Of a stretch of DNA of 64,000 bases, positions 18,488-26,859 are shown piece after piece. How positions within the stretch are numbered: position 1 is the first letter of the stretch; every line of letters starts with the position of its first letter. The notes under the pieces are model-generated. The model had not been told where the DNA came from, made no database searches, and saw only the letters and a program-made list of their open reading frames with translations. The DNA comes from UBA1422 sp041859095 (GTDB lineage Bacteria; Bacillota; Clostridia; Peptostreptococcales; Anaerovoracaceae). Made by a program: the position numbers and the translations under genes. The stretch covers positions 1-64,000 of the forward strand of contig JBHEKY010000018.1 of the NCBI GenBank assembly GCA_041859095.1, given 5' to 3'.

Positions 18488-19540
18488 ATGAAAGAATTCA
18501 ATTATGAGACAATGCCGGCTGAACTACTGACTTCGGAAATTATGAATCTTATCGCTGCCATCCACGAGTACAAAGGGAAGCAGGAACTTTATCTCGCCAC
18601 GAAACCGGATATTTTTGAATCCTTGCTTTCCGTTGCAAAAGTTCAGAGCATCGGCGCATCCAACCGGATTGAAGGAATTTTCACTTCCAACGCCAGACTG
18701 AATCGATTAATGAAAGAAACAACGGAACCAAGGAACAGGGCGGAAGAAGAGATTGCAGGATATCGGGAAGTGCTAAAGCTCATCCATGAAAACTATGAGC
18801 ATATGACTCCGTCAGAAAACGTTATGCTACAAATGCACAGGGACCTTTATCGGTTCAGTGCCAGTGGCCACGGCGGGAAATACAAAGCAACAGAAAACAC
18901 AATTGAAGAGAAGGACAGCCAAGGGAAACGACAAGTTCGTTTCCAGCCAACTTCTGCGTTTGAGACGCCGGAGGCCATGAGCAAATTATCAACGGCACTG
19001 CGTATGGCAGATGCGCGAGAGGAACTCAACCCGACCATAATTTCCGCCATGTTCGTTTTGGATTTTCTTTGCATCCACCCGTTCTCTGACGGGAATGGTA
19101 GAATGAGCAGACTGTTGATGCTATTGCTACTATACCGTTCCGGGTATATGGTGGGGAAATACATCAGTCTAGAGAAGCTAATCGAAACCACCAAGGAAAC
19201 CTATTACCAGGTATTGCAGGAGAGCTCTCGGGGTTGGCATGAAGGACAAAATTCCTATCTGCCATTTGTCAGGTACTACCTGCAAATCATCCTAGCGGCT
19301 TACAAGGACTTTTCTGAAAGAGTTGAAGCCGGCACAGCCAAGGGTGTCACAAAAACAGAACGGATCTCCAAACTTCTGGAATCCTCCCTGGGCCAATGGA
19401 CCAAGGCTGACCTTCGTGAACACTACCCGGACATCAGCGACGCAACCATTGAGATGACCCTTGCAAAGCTTTTACGGGAAGATGAGATTACCAAAATCGG
19501 CGAAAAGAAAGGAACATCATACACATGGAAAAGGAAATAA
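18488..19540 (+). CDS. Fic family protein (probable AMP transferase)
   Basis: 350 residues. The catalytic signature HPFSDGNGRMSR near residue 198 matches HxFx(D/E)GNGRxxR, in which His transfers AMP (or another nucleotide part) from ATP to a hydroxyl of a target protein. An inhibitory-helix motif S58-N-R-I-E62-G63 lies N-terminal to the Fic core, as in class II self-inhibited Fic proteins, so activity is probably kept low by this helix. The C-terminal ~60 residues (TKTERISKLLESSLGQWTKADLREHYP) resemble a winged-helix DNA-binding segment. Start: ATG 18488 after GAAGGAGG. The next gene starts on the last base of its stop. Target unknown. Confidence 0.9.
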   Translation: MKEFNYETMPAELLTSEIMNLIAAIHEYKGKQELYLATKPDIFESLLSVAKVQSIGASNRIEGIFTSNARLNRLMKETTEPRNRAEEEIAGYREVLKLIHENYEHMTPSENVMLQMHRDLYRFSASGHGGKYKATENTIEEKDSQGKRQVRFQPTSAFETPEAMSKLSTALRMADAREELNPTIISAMFVLDFLCIHPFSDGNGRMSRLLMLLLLYRSGYMVGKYISLEKLIETTKETYYQVLQESSRGWHEGQNSYLPFVRYYLQIILAAYKDFSERVEAGTAKGVTKTERISKLLESSLGQWTKADLREHYPDISDATIEMTLAKLLREDEITKIGEKKGTSYTWKRK

Positions 19541-19803
19541 TGAAGCACTTTTGCACCTGCGATGATCTGGCATGTGTACTGAATCCCAACAACACCAACA
19601 CTCAAATCCATAGTTGCGATCCCTGTATCCGCAAGAACCTCAAAGCCAGAGAAATCCCCAGCTGCTTTTTTCTGCTTGTGAAAGAGGACCTCACCGATGT
19701 GGAGAATTTTACCATAGATGGGTTTGTGGATTTCTACTTGAAGAACAAGAACCTAAACAGCCAATCAACCAATAACTATGCCAACGAAACTGACGAGGTG
19801 TGA
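19540..19803 (+). CDS. Small Cys-rich protein, DUF6485-like N-terminus
   Basis: 87 residues. The N-terminal half has Cys residues in HFCTCDDLACVLN, HSCDPCIRKN and IPSCFF, which suggests a metal-binding zinc-ribbon-like fold; it resembles what I recall of the DUF6485 family. The C-terminal half is polar and low-complexity. The frame is open to 19525, but ATG 19540, overlapping the fic stop (TAATG), has AAAGGAA just upstream. Function unknown. It lies between fic and an acetyltransferase, with 1 base to the next start. Confidence 0.65.
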   Translation: MKHFCTCDDLACVLNPNNTNTQIHSCDPCIRKNLKAREIPSCFFLLVKEDLTDVENFTIDGFVDFYLKNKNLNSQSTNNYANETDEV

Positions 19804-19804
19804 A

Positions 19805-20356
19805 ATGAGACTGTTGAACCAACTGACCCCGGAGCAGATGCAAGATGCCGAGAAGCTTGAGATTCGCTACTATGGTGCAAACCATGTGGCCGGCTGGGAA
19901 AAGTCCATGGAATGGCAACAAGCTTTTCCATGGATGTCTTGTTTTGTGGAAAAACAGGACAAAATCGTGGCTTTCCTGGATTTACTTCCGGTGACGTGGG
20001 ATTTTTATCATAAACTGCTCAAAGGGGAAAGGGACACAGACCATTTGGATGAAGCCGATATCGTTGACTTAGCCCATGCATCCCCGGGGCAGTACCCATT
20101 GCTTCTCCTAACCATCATCGTCGCAGATGAGGTGAGAAACCAAGGGCTTCTTCACCTTATGTTCCGGGATCGTATTGAATACTACAAAAGTCTGAAGGTG
20201 CAAGGATTTGAATTCCCCGTCGTGGGGACAGAAAACTTCACCGCGGAAGGCTGTTCGTTTTCCCAAAAGCGGGGATGGATTTTACAGCTAGAAAAAAGCC
20301 CAACCCACCATATATATGAGGTGGACTGGACTGGATTTCAAAAAATGTGGGCGTGA
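19805..20356 (+). CDS. GNAT-like N-acetyltransferase
   Basis: 183 residues. The segment LLLLTIIVADEVRNQGLLHLMFRDRIEYYKSL resembles the acetyl-CoA-binding V-x-x-xxRxQGxG/A region of GNAT enzymes, though the loop reads RNQGLL. VVGTENFTAEGCSFSQKRGW resembles the late GNAT strand where N-terminal and C-terminal parts meet. Substrate unknown. ATG at 19805, 1 base after the previous stop, with GAGG eight bases upstream. Last gene of the fic operon; the convergent ABC-F gene ends 37 bases downstream. Confidence 0.65.
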   Translation: MRLLNQLTPEQMQDAEKLEIRYYGANHVAGWEKSMEWQQAFPWMSCFVEKQDKIVAFLDLLPVTWDFYHKLLKGERDTDHLDEADIVDLAHASPGQYPLLLLTIIVADEVRNQGLLHLMFRDRIEYYKSLKVQGFEFPVVGTENFTAEGCSFSQKRGWILQLEKSPTHHIYEVDWTGFQKMWA

Positions 20357-20393
20357 AAAGTCAGACAGTTAATCTAAAAGACTTTATCTATCC

Positions 20394-22010
20394 TTACGAA
20401 TACATCTCGTCCAGCTTTTCGCGAACATCGTCGTTTTCCAGGTATTCTTCATAGGTCATAGCTCTATCCATGATTCCCTTCGGCGTAATTTCGATGATAC
20501 GGTTTGCAATAGTGGTGACAAACTGCAAGTCGTGGGAAATCAATATAAGGCTTCCCGCAAAATCTATCAATCCGTTGTTTTGGGCCGTGATGGACTCCAG
20601 GTCCAGATGGCCTGTGGGCTCGTCAAGCAAAAGCAGGTTAGCACCGCTGAGCATCATTTTGGAAAGCATGCATCGGACTTTTTCTCCCCCGGAAAGCACA
20701 TTGGCTTTCTTCAGCGCCTCTTCTCCGGAAAAAAGCATCCTGCCCAGGAATCCTCGCACAAATGTCTCGTCCTGATCCGAAGAGTATTGGCGTAGCCAAT
20801 CCACCAGATTCAAATTGCATCCTTCAAAATAGGATGTATTGTTTTTTGGAAAATAAGAAGGGGTAATGGTAACGCCCCATTTGAATTCGCCACTATCTGG
20901 TTCGATTTCACCTGCAAGGATGCCTAATAAAACCGATTTGGCCACTTCATCGTCTCCAACCAGCGCGATTTTGTCCCCGGTATTCATCCGGAAAGTGACA
21001 TTGTCCAGGACTTTTCTTCCTTCGTATGTTTTCGTCAGCCCCTCCACTGTCAGCACTTCATTTCCAACTTCCCGCTCCGGCTTGAAGTTGATAAACGGAT
21101 ACTTTCTGGAAGATGGCTTGATATCCTCGAGAGTCAGCTTTTCCAGAGTCTTCTTTCTGGAGGTCGCTTGCTTTGATTTGGAAGCGTTGGCGCTGAACCT
21201 GTCAATAAACTCCTGTAACTCCTTCATTTTTTCTTCGGTTTTCTTGTTCTTGTCCCTGGACATGGCAAGGGCCAGCTGGCTTGATTCATACCAGAAATCG
21301 TAATTGCCCATGAATAACGTGGCCTTACCAAAATCGATATCAATCATTTGCGTGCAGATCTTGTTTAAGAAATGCCGGTCATGGGATACAACGATAACGG
21401 TTTTTTCATAGTCCATAAGGAAACTCTCCAACCAACGAATGGACTTGATGTCCAAATGGTTGGTGGGCTCATCCAGCAAAAGGATATCCGGATTGCCGAA
21501 CAGGGCCTGGGCCAAAAGAATCTTCACTTTTTCCGATCCGGTCAACTCTTTCATTTTCAGACGGTGCAACGGTTCGGGAACGGAAAGCCCGGTCAAAATA
21601 ACGGCTGCTTCATACTCCGCCTCCCATCCATTCAAATCAGCAAAATCACTCTCCAGATGAGCGGCTTCCATGCCATCTTCATCAGTCATTTCGGGCTTTG
21701 CATAGATGGCATCCTTGGCAACCATAATGTCATATAGTTTTTTGTGACCCATAATGACGGTTTGCAACACTTCAAATTCGTCAAATTCAAAATGATCCTG
21801 CTGCAGGACTGCAATTCTCTCATTAGGACCGATGCTTACATTGCCATGGGTTGGTTCTATTTCTCCTGACAAAATCTTGAGAAAAGATGATTTCCCCGAT
21901 CCATTGGCGCCGATGACACCATAACAATTTCCATGAACAAACTGGATGCTGACATCATCAAACAGCTTTCTTGAGCCAAACCGAAGTTCGACTTCACTTG
22001 TACTTAACAA
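20394..22010 (-). CDS. ABC-F family ATPase
   Basis: 538 residues with two ABC domains and no membrane spans, so an ABC-F protein that acts on ribosomes rather than in transport. Domain 1: Walker A GANGSGKSS near 33, signature LTGSEKVKILLAQAL, Walker B ILLLDEPTNHLDI. The linker near 240-300 is Lys/Glu-rich. Domain 2: a changed Walker A GDDEVAKSV in place of GxxGxGKS, signature LSGGEKVRCML, Walker B LLLLDEPTGHLDL. Length and linker resemble the YkpA/YbiT type. The start is TTG at 22010, with GAGGT nine bases upstream; no closer in-frame ATG fits. Antibiotic resistance is possible but not indicated. Confidence 0.88.
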   Translation of the reverse strand: MLSTSEVELRFGSRKLFDDVSIQFVHGNCYGVIGANGSGKSSFLKILSGEIEPTHGNVSIGPNERIAVLQQDHFEFDEFEVLQTVIMGHKKLYDIMVAKDAIYAKPEMTDEDGMEAAHLESDFADLNGWEAEYEAAVILTGLSVPEPLHRLKMKELTGSEKVKILLAQALFGNPDILLLDEPTNHLDIKSIRWLESFLMDYEKTVIVVSHDRHFLNKICTQMIDIDFGKATLFMGNYDFWYESSQLALAMSRDKNKKTEEKMKELQEFIDRFSANASKSKQATSRKKTLEKLTLEDIKPSSRKYPFINFKPEREVGNEVLTVEGLTKTYEGRKVLDNVTFRMNTGDKIALVGDDEVAKSVLLGILAGEIEPDSGEFKWGVTITPSYFPKNNTSYFEGCNLNLVDWLRQYSSDQDETFVRGFLGRMLFSGEEALKKANVLSGGEKVRCMLSKMMLSGANLLLLDEPTGHLDLESITAQNNGLIDFAGSLILISHDLQFVTTIANRIIEITPKGIMDRAMTYEEYLENDDVREKLDEMYS

Positions 22011-22152
22011 ATAACTACCTCAACTTTCATCTATATGAATTATTATTTTATGTATTTATGCAGTAACTTATATATTTTAACACCAAAAGTCGATTCTTCA
22101 TAGGAAAAATTGATGAAATCTAAAATAGCGGCTTGGCTTGAACAATCAGGAG

Positions 22153-22181
22153 TTGCAAACATGGCCGGTGCAAGATAAGAT
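22153..22181 (+). promoter_or_regulatory. Candidate sigma-A promoter of the marR operon
   Basis: TTGCAA (22153-22158), 17-bp spacer, TAAGAT (22176-22181), 45 bases before the marR start. Confidence 0.55.
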
Positions 22182-22226
22182 TAGCATAACTTGTACTGTT
22201 GAAAAACCACAGGGAGGTGGAAACAG

Positions 22227-22658
22227 ATGGAACAACACTTGGGAGACATGCTTTATCAGGCAAACAAAGAATTAATTACGGTGGTGAACCGGCAGCTGGC
22301 CGGTATGAATATGGGATATACCCAACTACAGACCATGATGACCATGGTTCGACTTGGAGATGGCAATGAGATTGATCAAGAAGTGCTTGCTGAGATCATG
22401 CAAGTAGACAAAAGCAATGTCAGCCGGAACTTGTCGAAAATGCAACGAGAAGGATACCTCGAAATAATTCCAAGCCAGAAGGACGGCAGAAAAAAAAGAA
22501 TCTGCCTGACAGAAAAAGGGAAGAATACAATTCCGCAACTGTTGATTATTTTGGGGGGCATCAACAGCCGTATGACTATCGACATCAGCGAAGAAGAACA
22601 GAAAGTAATGATAAAAATTTTGAACCGGATGATTCAAAATTTGGAGGTAACAAAATGA
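22227..22658 (+). CDS. MarR family transcriptional regulator
   Basis: 143 residues with the winged-helix MarR layout: helix-turn-helix VLAEIMQVDKSNVSRNLSKMQREGYLE near residues 52-78, then the wing PSQKDGRKKRICLTEKGK. Such proteins usually repress their own operon and release DNA on binding a small molecule or on oxidation. GGGAGGTGG precedes the ATG. It overlaps the flavodoxin/ferredoxin gene by 4 bases, so that gene is its likely target. Confidence 0.88.
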   Translation: MEQHLGDMLYQANKELITVVNRQLAGMNMGYTQLQTMMTMVRLGDGNEIDQEVLAEIMQVDKSNVSRNLSKMQREGYLEIIPSQKDGRKKRICLTEKGKNTIPQLLIILGGINSRMTIDISEEEQKVMIKILNRMIQNLEVTK

Positions 22659-23446
22659 AAATCGGGATATATTATTTTTCGGGAACGGGGAATACAGCAT
22701 TATTTGCTGAAAGTCTAAAAAAAGGCTTTGAAGAAAAGTGGGGAGAAGATGGAGATTTCCAGATTCATATAAAAGATATATCTGTGGATCCCAAGGTTGA
22801 GGACGACTGCGATTTGATTGCCATTGGCGGACCAATTTATGCCGGTAATATGCCAGAAATGTTTATACGCTGGGTGCATTATAATATCCCGGGCACACAA
22901 AAGGATACACCCGCCATTGTTTTCAGCACCTCGGCGGGAGCAGAAAACGCTTTTGGCGTGGAATCAATCGCCTGTAAATTGCAGAGAAAAGGTTATCGGG
23001 TGATTGCCAAAGAAATCGTTGAAATGCCAAGGAACTTCTACTTCGATAAGTATCAAGCAAACACCAAGGAAGAAGTCGAATCGCGAATTGAAGCAGCCAA
23101 GCAGCGCGGGGTAATGGTTGCATCGAAAATTCCCCAAGAATATTTATCGGGCCAGTGGCATTTCAACAACAGGAAAAAAGGCATTTTGCTTCGGGACTTA
23201 CTGGCAGAAACGTTTTCCATTATGGCTAAATTCATGGGTAAGAATTATCATGCCACTGATGCGTGCATCCAATGTGGCACCTGCGTAAAAAATTGTCCCA
23301 CCAAAAACATTTTGCTAGATAAGGTTGGTACGAAGCATCAGAAAAAATGTATGATGTGCACCAAGTGTCTACATATCTGTCCGGTCAACGCCATTCAGTA
23401 TAAAGGCAACACGGTAGAACAGTACAATCTGTTGCTCAAATCATAG
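22655..23446 (+). CDS. Flavodoxin-ferredoxin fusion protein (EFR1-like)
   Basis: 263 residues. The N-terminus is flavodoxin-like: YYFSGTGNTALFAESL binds FMN phosphate, and AIGGPIYAGNMPEMFIRWV is a second FMN loop. The C-terminus carries two 4Fe-4S sites: CIQCGTCVKNCP near 208 and CMMCTKCLHICPVNAI near 233. It should be a soluble electron carrier passing electrons between FMN and two clusters; partner unknown. Coupled to marR by an ATGA overlap, so probably stress- or ligand-controlled. A second protein of this design is at 60986. Confidence 0.85.
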   Translation: MKIGIYYFSGTGNTALFAESLKKGFEEKWGEDGDFQIHIKDISVDPKVEDDCDLIAIGGPIYAGNMPEMFIRWVHYNIPGTQKDTPAIVFSTSAGAENAFGVESIACKLQRKGYRVIAKEIVEMPRNFYFDKYQANTKEEVESRIEAAKQRGVMVASKIPQEYLSGQWHFNNRKKGILLRDLLAETFSIMAKFMGKNYHATDACIQCGTCVKNCPTKNILLDKVGTKHQKKCMMCTKCLHICPVNAIQYKGNTVEQYNLLLKS

Positions 23447-23486
23447 ACGCACCCAAATTTCCGCGTAATAGCCAAATAAAAAACAA

Positions 23487-23520
23487 AAGAACCGACAGCA
23501 ATGTCGGTTCTTGTTTTCTC
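23487..23520. terminator. Bidirectional Rho-independent terminator
   Basis: A 10-bp perfect stem (AAGAACCGAC at 23487-23496 with GTCGGTTCTT at 23503-23512), with T-rich sequence on the right for the plus strand and A-rich sequence on the left (T-rich on the minus strand). It lies between the convergent marR operon and ogt. Confidence 0.85.
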
Positions 23521-23572
23521 AATATATGAATATTACAGCTGTTGGTAGAGGCCCTGTCAGCGTGAAATGGAA

Positions 23573-24067
23573 CTATTTTTTATAGGGAATGCCTTCTAGG
23601 GTCAGCAGGAATTCTTTGTATTCAAGTCCACCACTGTAGCCGCCTAACTTTCCTTTGGCCGCAATAACGCGGTGACAAGGTATGATAATTCCGATTGGAT
23701 TTTTGCCGTTTGCATTTCCTACAGCACGATATGCCTTGGGCAAATCAATCTGTCCGGCCATTTCGCCATAAGTCATCGCTGCGCCAAACGGTATTTTTAG
23801 AAGGCCGTCCCACACTTTTTTTTGGAATTCGGTTCCCTTTGGTGCGAGAGGTAAATCAAACTCTTTTCGAGTTCCAGCAAAGTATTCTTTGAGCTGTAAG
23901 GCAGCCTCATGGGTCAGTGCATTGCCAGTCTGATCTGGATCAGACCTGAAATGAGCCCTCAACGCTTCATCTGAATTACCAATGAAATAGGATTCTGTAA
24001 TTGCTTTATCGTCTGCCATGATTTTTACTAGCCCCATGGGGCTTTGAACATACTCAAAAAAATTCAT
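23573..24067 (-). CDS. ogt: Methylated-DNA--protein-cysteine methyltransferase
   Basis: 164 residues. It removes methyl from O6-methylguanine onto its own Cys in a one-turnover repair reaction. The active site GIIIPCHRVIAAKGKLGGYSGG is intact, with the helix-turn-helix segment IPFGAAMTYGEMAGQI before it. The ATG at 24067 has AGGTG seven bases upstream; a TTG two codons earlier is less likely. Single-gene unit between two terminator/promoter regions. Confidence 0.92.
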   Translation of the reverse strand: MNFFEYVQSPMGLVKIMADDKAITESYFIGNSDEALRAHFRSDPDQTGNALTHEAALQLKEYFAGTRKEFDLPLAPKGTEFQKKVWDGLLKIPFGAAMTYGEMAGQIDLPKAYRAVGNANGKNPIGIIIPCHRVIAAKGKLGGYSGGLEYKEFLLTLEGIPYKK

Positions 24068-24088
24068 AGTCAATCACCTCTATTGTAT

Positions 24089-24116
24089 TGTATACTTTTA
24101 ACATATCGCATGGCAA
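24089..24116 (-). promoter_or_regulatory. Candidate promoter of ogt
   Basis: On the minus strand TTGCCA (24116-24111), 16-bp spacer, TATACA (24094-24089), about 20 bases before the ogt start. Confidence 0.5.
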
Positions 24117-24212
24117 CCTATTTTTCAATAAAGAGATAAATTTGGATAATTTTTTCTACTTTCAAAACGTTTAGGGTCGGTTCTTATTTCAATTGCCTAT
24201 TACGCCGGACAT

Positions 24213-24241
24213 TTGCAAAATGGCGGTTTTTATGATATTCT
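24213..24241 (+). promoter_or_regulatory. Candidate promoter of metG
   Basis: TTGCAA (24213-24218), 17-bp spacer, TATTCT (24236-24241). The AGGGTGG-type T-box core was looked for upstream of metG and not found. Confidence 0.4.
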
Positions 24242-24311
24242 ATCCCCCAGCGGCGGACTGTTGCTGCGACCTTTTCTCATTCGAAAAGGCGCTAAGAAAG
24301 GAATGATTTCT

Positions 24312-26282
24312 ATGACACAAGACACGAAAGAAAAGAAGACGTATTTTATCAGCACTCCCATCTACTACCCCAGCGACAACCTGCATATCGGGCATACCTA
24401 TTGCACCGTTATGGCCGATGCCATGGCACGATTCAAGCGGGCCACCGGGTATGATGTTCACTTTCTAACCGGCACCGATGAACATGGCCAAAAAATCCAG
24501 ACCATCGCTGACAAAGCGGGCGTAAGCCCTCAGGAGTATGTGGACAACGTGGTGATTGGCATCAAGGACCTGTGGAAAACCATGGAGATTTCCTATGACG
24601 ACTTTATCCGAACCACAGAACCCCGACACATGAAACGAGTACAAGCCATTTTCATGAAAATGTATGAAAAGGGCGATATCTATAAAGGGGAATACGAAGG
24701 ATTGTATTGCACCCCTTGCGAATCCTTTTGGACAGAAAACCAGTTAGTCGAAGGCAAATGCCCCGATTGTGGACGCCCGGTCCAGAAGGCTCAAGAGGAA
24801 GCATACTTCTTCAAAATGTCCGCCTACGCAGACAAACTGCTGAAGCTTTTCAACGACCACCCCGAATTTCTACAGCCGGACAGCCGTCGAAACGAAATGA
24901 TTGCCTTCGTCAATCAGGGGCTGGAAGACCTGTGTATTTCCAGATCCACCTTTAACTGGGGAATCCCAGTGCCCCTTGACGAGAAGCACGTGATTTACGT
25001 GTGGCTGGACGCCCTATCAAACTATATCACCGCCATGGGCTATCCGGATGACCCGACACTGTTCAACAAATATTGGCCTGCGGATGTGCATCTTGTGGGA
25101 AAAGAAATCGTTCGTTTCCACTCGCTCATCTGGCCGGCGATGCTGATGTCCATCGATGTGCCCCTGCCCAAGCAAGTGCTGGGACACGGCTGGCTTCTTA
25201 TGGAAGGTGGCAAAATGAGCAAGTCCAAGGGCAATGTGGTAGATCCCGTGAAACTCATTGAGCGCTATGGAATCGATGCTCTCAAATATTTCCTGCTTCG
25301 GGAATACACCTTCGGACAGGATGGGATTTTCACCAATGAAGTCATGCTCAAGCGGATGAACTACGACCTGGCCAATGATCTGGGCAATTTGGTTTCCAGA
25401 ACCGTATCCATGATCGAAAAGTACAACAACGCTTCCGTGCCCGGATCCGTCGGCATCGAAGACGAAAAGGGAACCGATAAGGACCTGAAGGCCATCGCCG
25501 TCGGCGCAGCAGCCAAAGTGGAAGCCCACATGGACAAATTTGAGTTCAATCTGGCCCTGGAAGAAATCTGGGTGCTGGTGCGAAGAGCCAACAAATACAT
25601 TGACGAAAACACCCCTTGGCTCCTAGCTAAGGAAGAAGCCGACAAGCCAAGATTGGATACCGTTCTGCACAACCTGGCCGAATGCCTGCGAATCGTTTCC
25701 ATATTGATTTACCCCTTCATGCACACCACTTCAGCAAAAATACGGAAGCAGCTGGGTCTGTGGTACGCAGATCCAGAATGGCCGGATGCCATTGTATTTG
25801 ATAAAATGGCAGGGGAACAAGTCAAAAAGGGCGATGCTATTTTCCCAAGACTTGATATAGAAAAGGAGTTGGAAGAATTGGCTACATTAAATGAAAAACC
25901 TGAAGACGCCGCAGAAGCAACTTCAGTCGAAGCCGCACCCTTGCAGCTGAAAGATGAAATCGTCTACGACGACTTTGCCAAGTTGGACCTGCGAGTAGGC
26001 ACCATCGTCTCCGCCATGAAACATCCAAAAGCCGAAAAGCTGTTGGTGTTCCAGGTGAAGATGGGCAGCGAAACCCGGCAGATTCTGTCAGGTGTCGCTG
26101 AATATTATAAGCCGGAAGATACCGTAGGCAAAAAGGTGGTCGTTGTAGCCAACCTGGCTCCCCGTATGCTTCGGGGCATGGAATCCAATGGCATGCTGCT
26201 TTTTGCTGACAACATGGTCGACGGCAAAGAAACCTTTGAATTTGTCACCACTGTTGCAGACGACGGCAACGCTGTCACATAA
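24312..26282 (+). CDS. metG: Methionyl-tRNA synthetase
   Basis: Charges tRNA-Met. 656 residues. Class I motifs LHIGHTY (HIGH) near 21 and GGKMSKSKG (KMSKS) near 300. A zinc knuckle CTPCESFW...CPDCG lies in the connecting domain. The C-terminal tRNA-binding EMAP-II-like domain starts near YDDFAKLDLRVGTIV (about 555) and follows an acidic linker, the fused architecture common in Firmicutes. The frame is open upstream to 24213, but ATG 24312 has AAAGGA eight bases before it and fits the family N-terminus. Confidence 0.95.
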   Translation: MTQDTKEKKTYFISTPIYYPSDNLHIGHTYCTVMADAMARFKRATGYDVHFLTGTDEHGQKIQTIADKAGVSPQEYVDNVVIGIKDLWKTMEISYDDFIRTTEPRHMKRVQAIFMKMYEKGDIYKGEYEGLYCTPCESFWTENQLVEGKCPDCGRPVQKAQEEAYFFKMSAYADKLLKLFNDHPEFLQPDSRRNEMIAFVNQGLEDLCISRSTFNWGIPVPLDEKHVIYVWLDALSNYITAMGYPDDPTLFNKYWPADVHLVGKEIVRFHSLIWPAMLMSIDVPLPKQVLGHGWLLMEGGKMSKSKGNVVDPVKLIERYGIDALKYFLLREYTFGQDGIFTNEVMLKRMNYDLANDLGNLVSRTVSMIEKYNNASVPGSVGIEDEKGTDKDLKAIAVGAAAKVEAHMDKFEFNLALEEIWVLVRRANKYIDENTPWLLAKEEADKPRLDTVLHNLAECLRIVSILIYPFMHTTSAKIRKQLGLWYADPEWPDAIVFDKMAGEQVKKGDAIFPRLDIEKELEELATLNEKPEDAAEATSVEAAPLQLKDEIVYDDFAKLDLRVGTIVSAMKHPKAEKLLVFQVKMGSETRQILSGVAEYYKPEDTVGKKVVVVANLAPRMLRGMESNGMLLFADNMVDGKETFEFVTTVADDGNAVT

Positions 26283-26300
26283 ATCACATATTGTTTAAAC

Positions 26301-26329
26301 TCGGGGCGTTCGGATTTTGAGCGCCCCGA
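26301..26329 (+). other. Strong GC-rich hairpin after metG without a U-tract
   Basis: An 11-bp stem (26301-26311 with 26319-26329, one G-U wobble, 7-base loop) right after metG. It is not followed by T's but by CTGTGGGGGGGG, which leads into the ribosome site of the next gene. It may be a weak terminator, an mRNA 3' stabiliser, or a leader structure for the small gene. Confidence 0.6.
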
Positions 26330-26351
26330 ATCTGTGGGGGGGGTAGATACT

Positions 26352-26711
26352 ATGAAAAAAGAAGTCACTCGAAAAAAATGCTTGAACTGCGGACATGAAT
26401 TTACGTATAGAGAAAGACTGCAGTCCTCTTATCGTTTGTTTTGGCGGATGAATTGCACAGAATGCGGCGCAAGATATAGCGTGCTGGTGAGATACCGAAC
26501 GGTGTTTGTGGTGCTGCTTGCCTTGCCGTTAGCCTTTGGACCAAGTCTCTATGACTACTTGGGATGGGACGTATGGAATGTGTTAACCTTTAATGCTCTT
26601 TACTTTGCCATGTTGGGATCATTCGTTTTATTTGTAATACCTATATTGCCATTAAAATGGGATTCTGCGGAAGAAGCAGATACTTTGTCGGAAGAGCCAA
26701 AATACCTGTAA
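26352..26711 (+). CDS. Zinc-ribbon membrane protein of the CxxC-x20-CxxC type
   Basis: 119 residues. The N-terminus has CLNCGHEF and CTECGARY separated by about 21 residues, resembling the small family I recall as TIGR04104 (cxxc_20_cxxc), a likely zinc ribbon. Two transmembrane spans follow (about 45-65 and 78-103), then an acidic tail. Function unknown. The frame can extend to a GTG at 26334, but ATG 26352 sits six bases after the G-run that can act as ribosome site. Confidence 0.7.
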   Translation: MKKEVTRKKCLNCGHEFTYRERLQSSYRLFWRMNCTECGARYSVLVRYRTVFVVLLALPLAFGPSLYDYLGWDVWNVLTFNALYFAMLGSFVLFVIPILPLKWDSAEEADTLSEEPKYL

Positions 26712-26725
26712 CCGTAATTATTCGG

Positions 26726-26758
26726 AAAAACACCAAATCTATATTTGGTGTTTTTTTA
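26726..26758 (+). terminator. Rho-independent terminator
   Basis: A 13-bp perfect stem (26726-26738 with 26743-26755) around CACCAAAT/ATTTGGTG, loop CTAT, ending in a run of T's. Confidence 0.9.
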
Positions 26759-26803
26759 TGTATTTTTGTGACTTAAGCACTATACTTTGTGTTAGGTATC
26801 CGA

Positions 26804-26809
26804 TATAAT
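26804..26809 (+). promoter_or_regulatory. -10 element upstream of nrdJ
   Basis: A perfect TATAAT 50 bases before the nrdJ start. The -35 at the usual distance is poor (TATACT). I see no cobalamin riboswitch in the roughly 45-base leader. Confidence 0.4.
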
Positions 26810-26859
26810 CGGTTTACGCAGTGACAAAAATGCGTGCAATAGAATTTGGAGGGGAAACG

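Noticed and set aside
24121..24311. T-box leader before metG
   Set aside because: No AGGGTGG core, specifier loop or terminator/antiterminator pair could be found.
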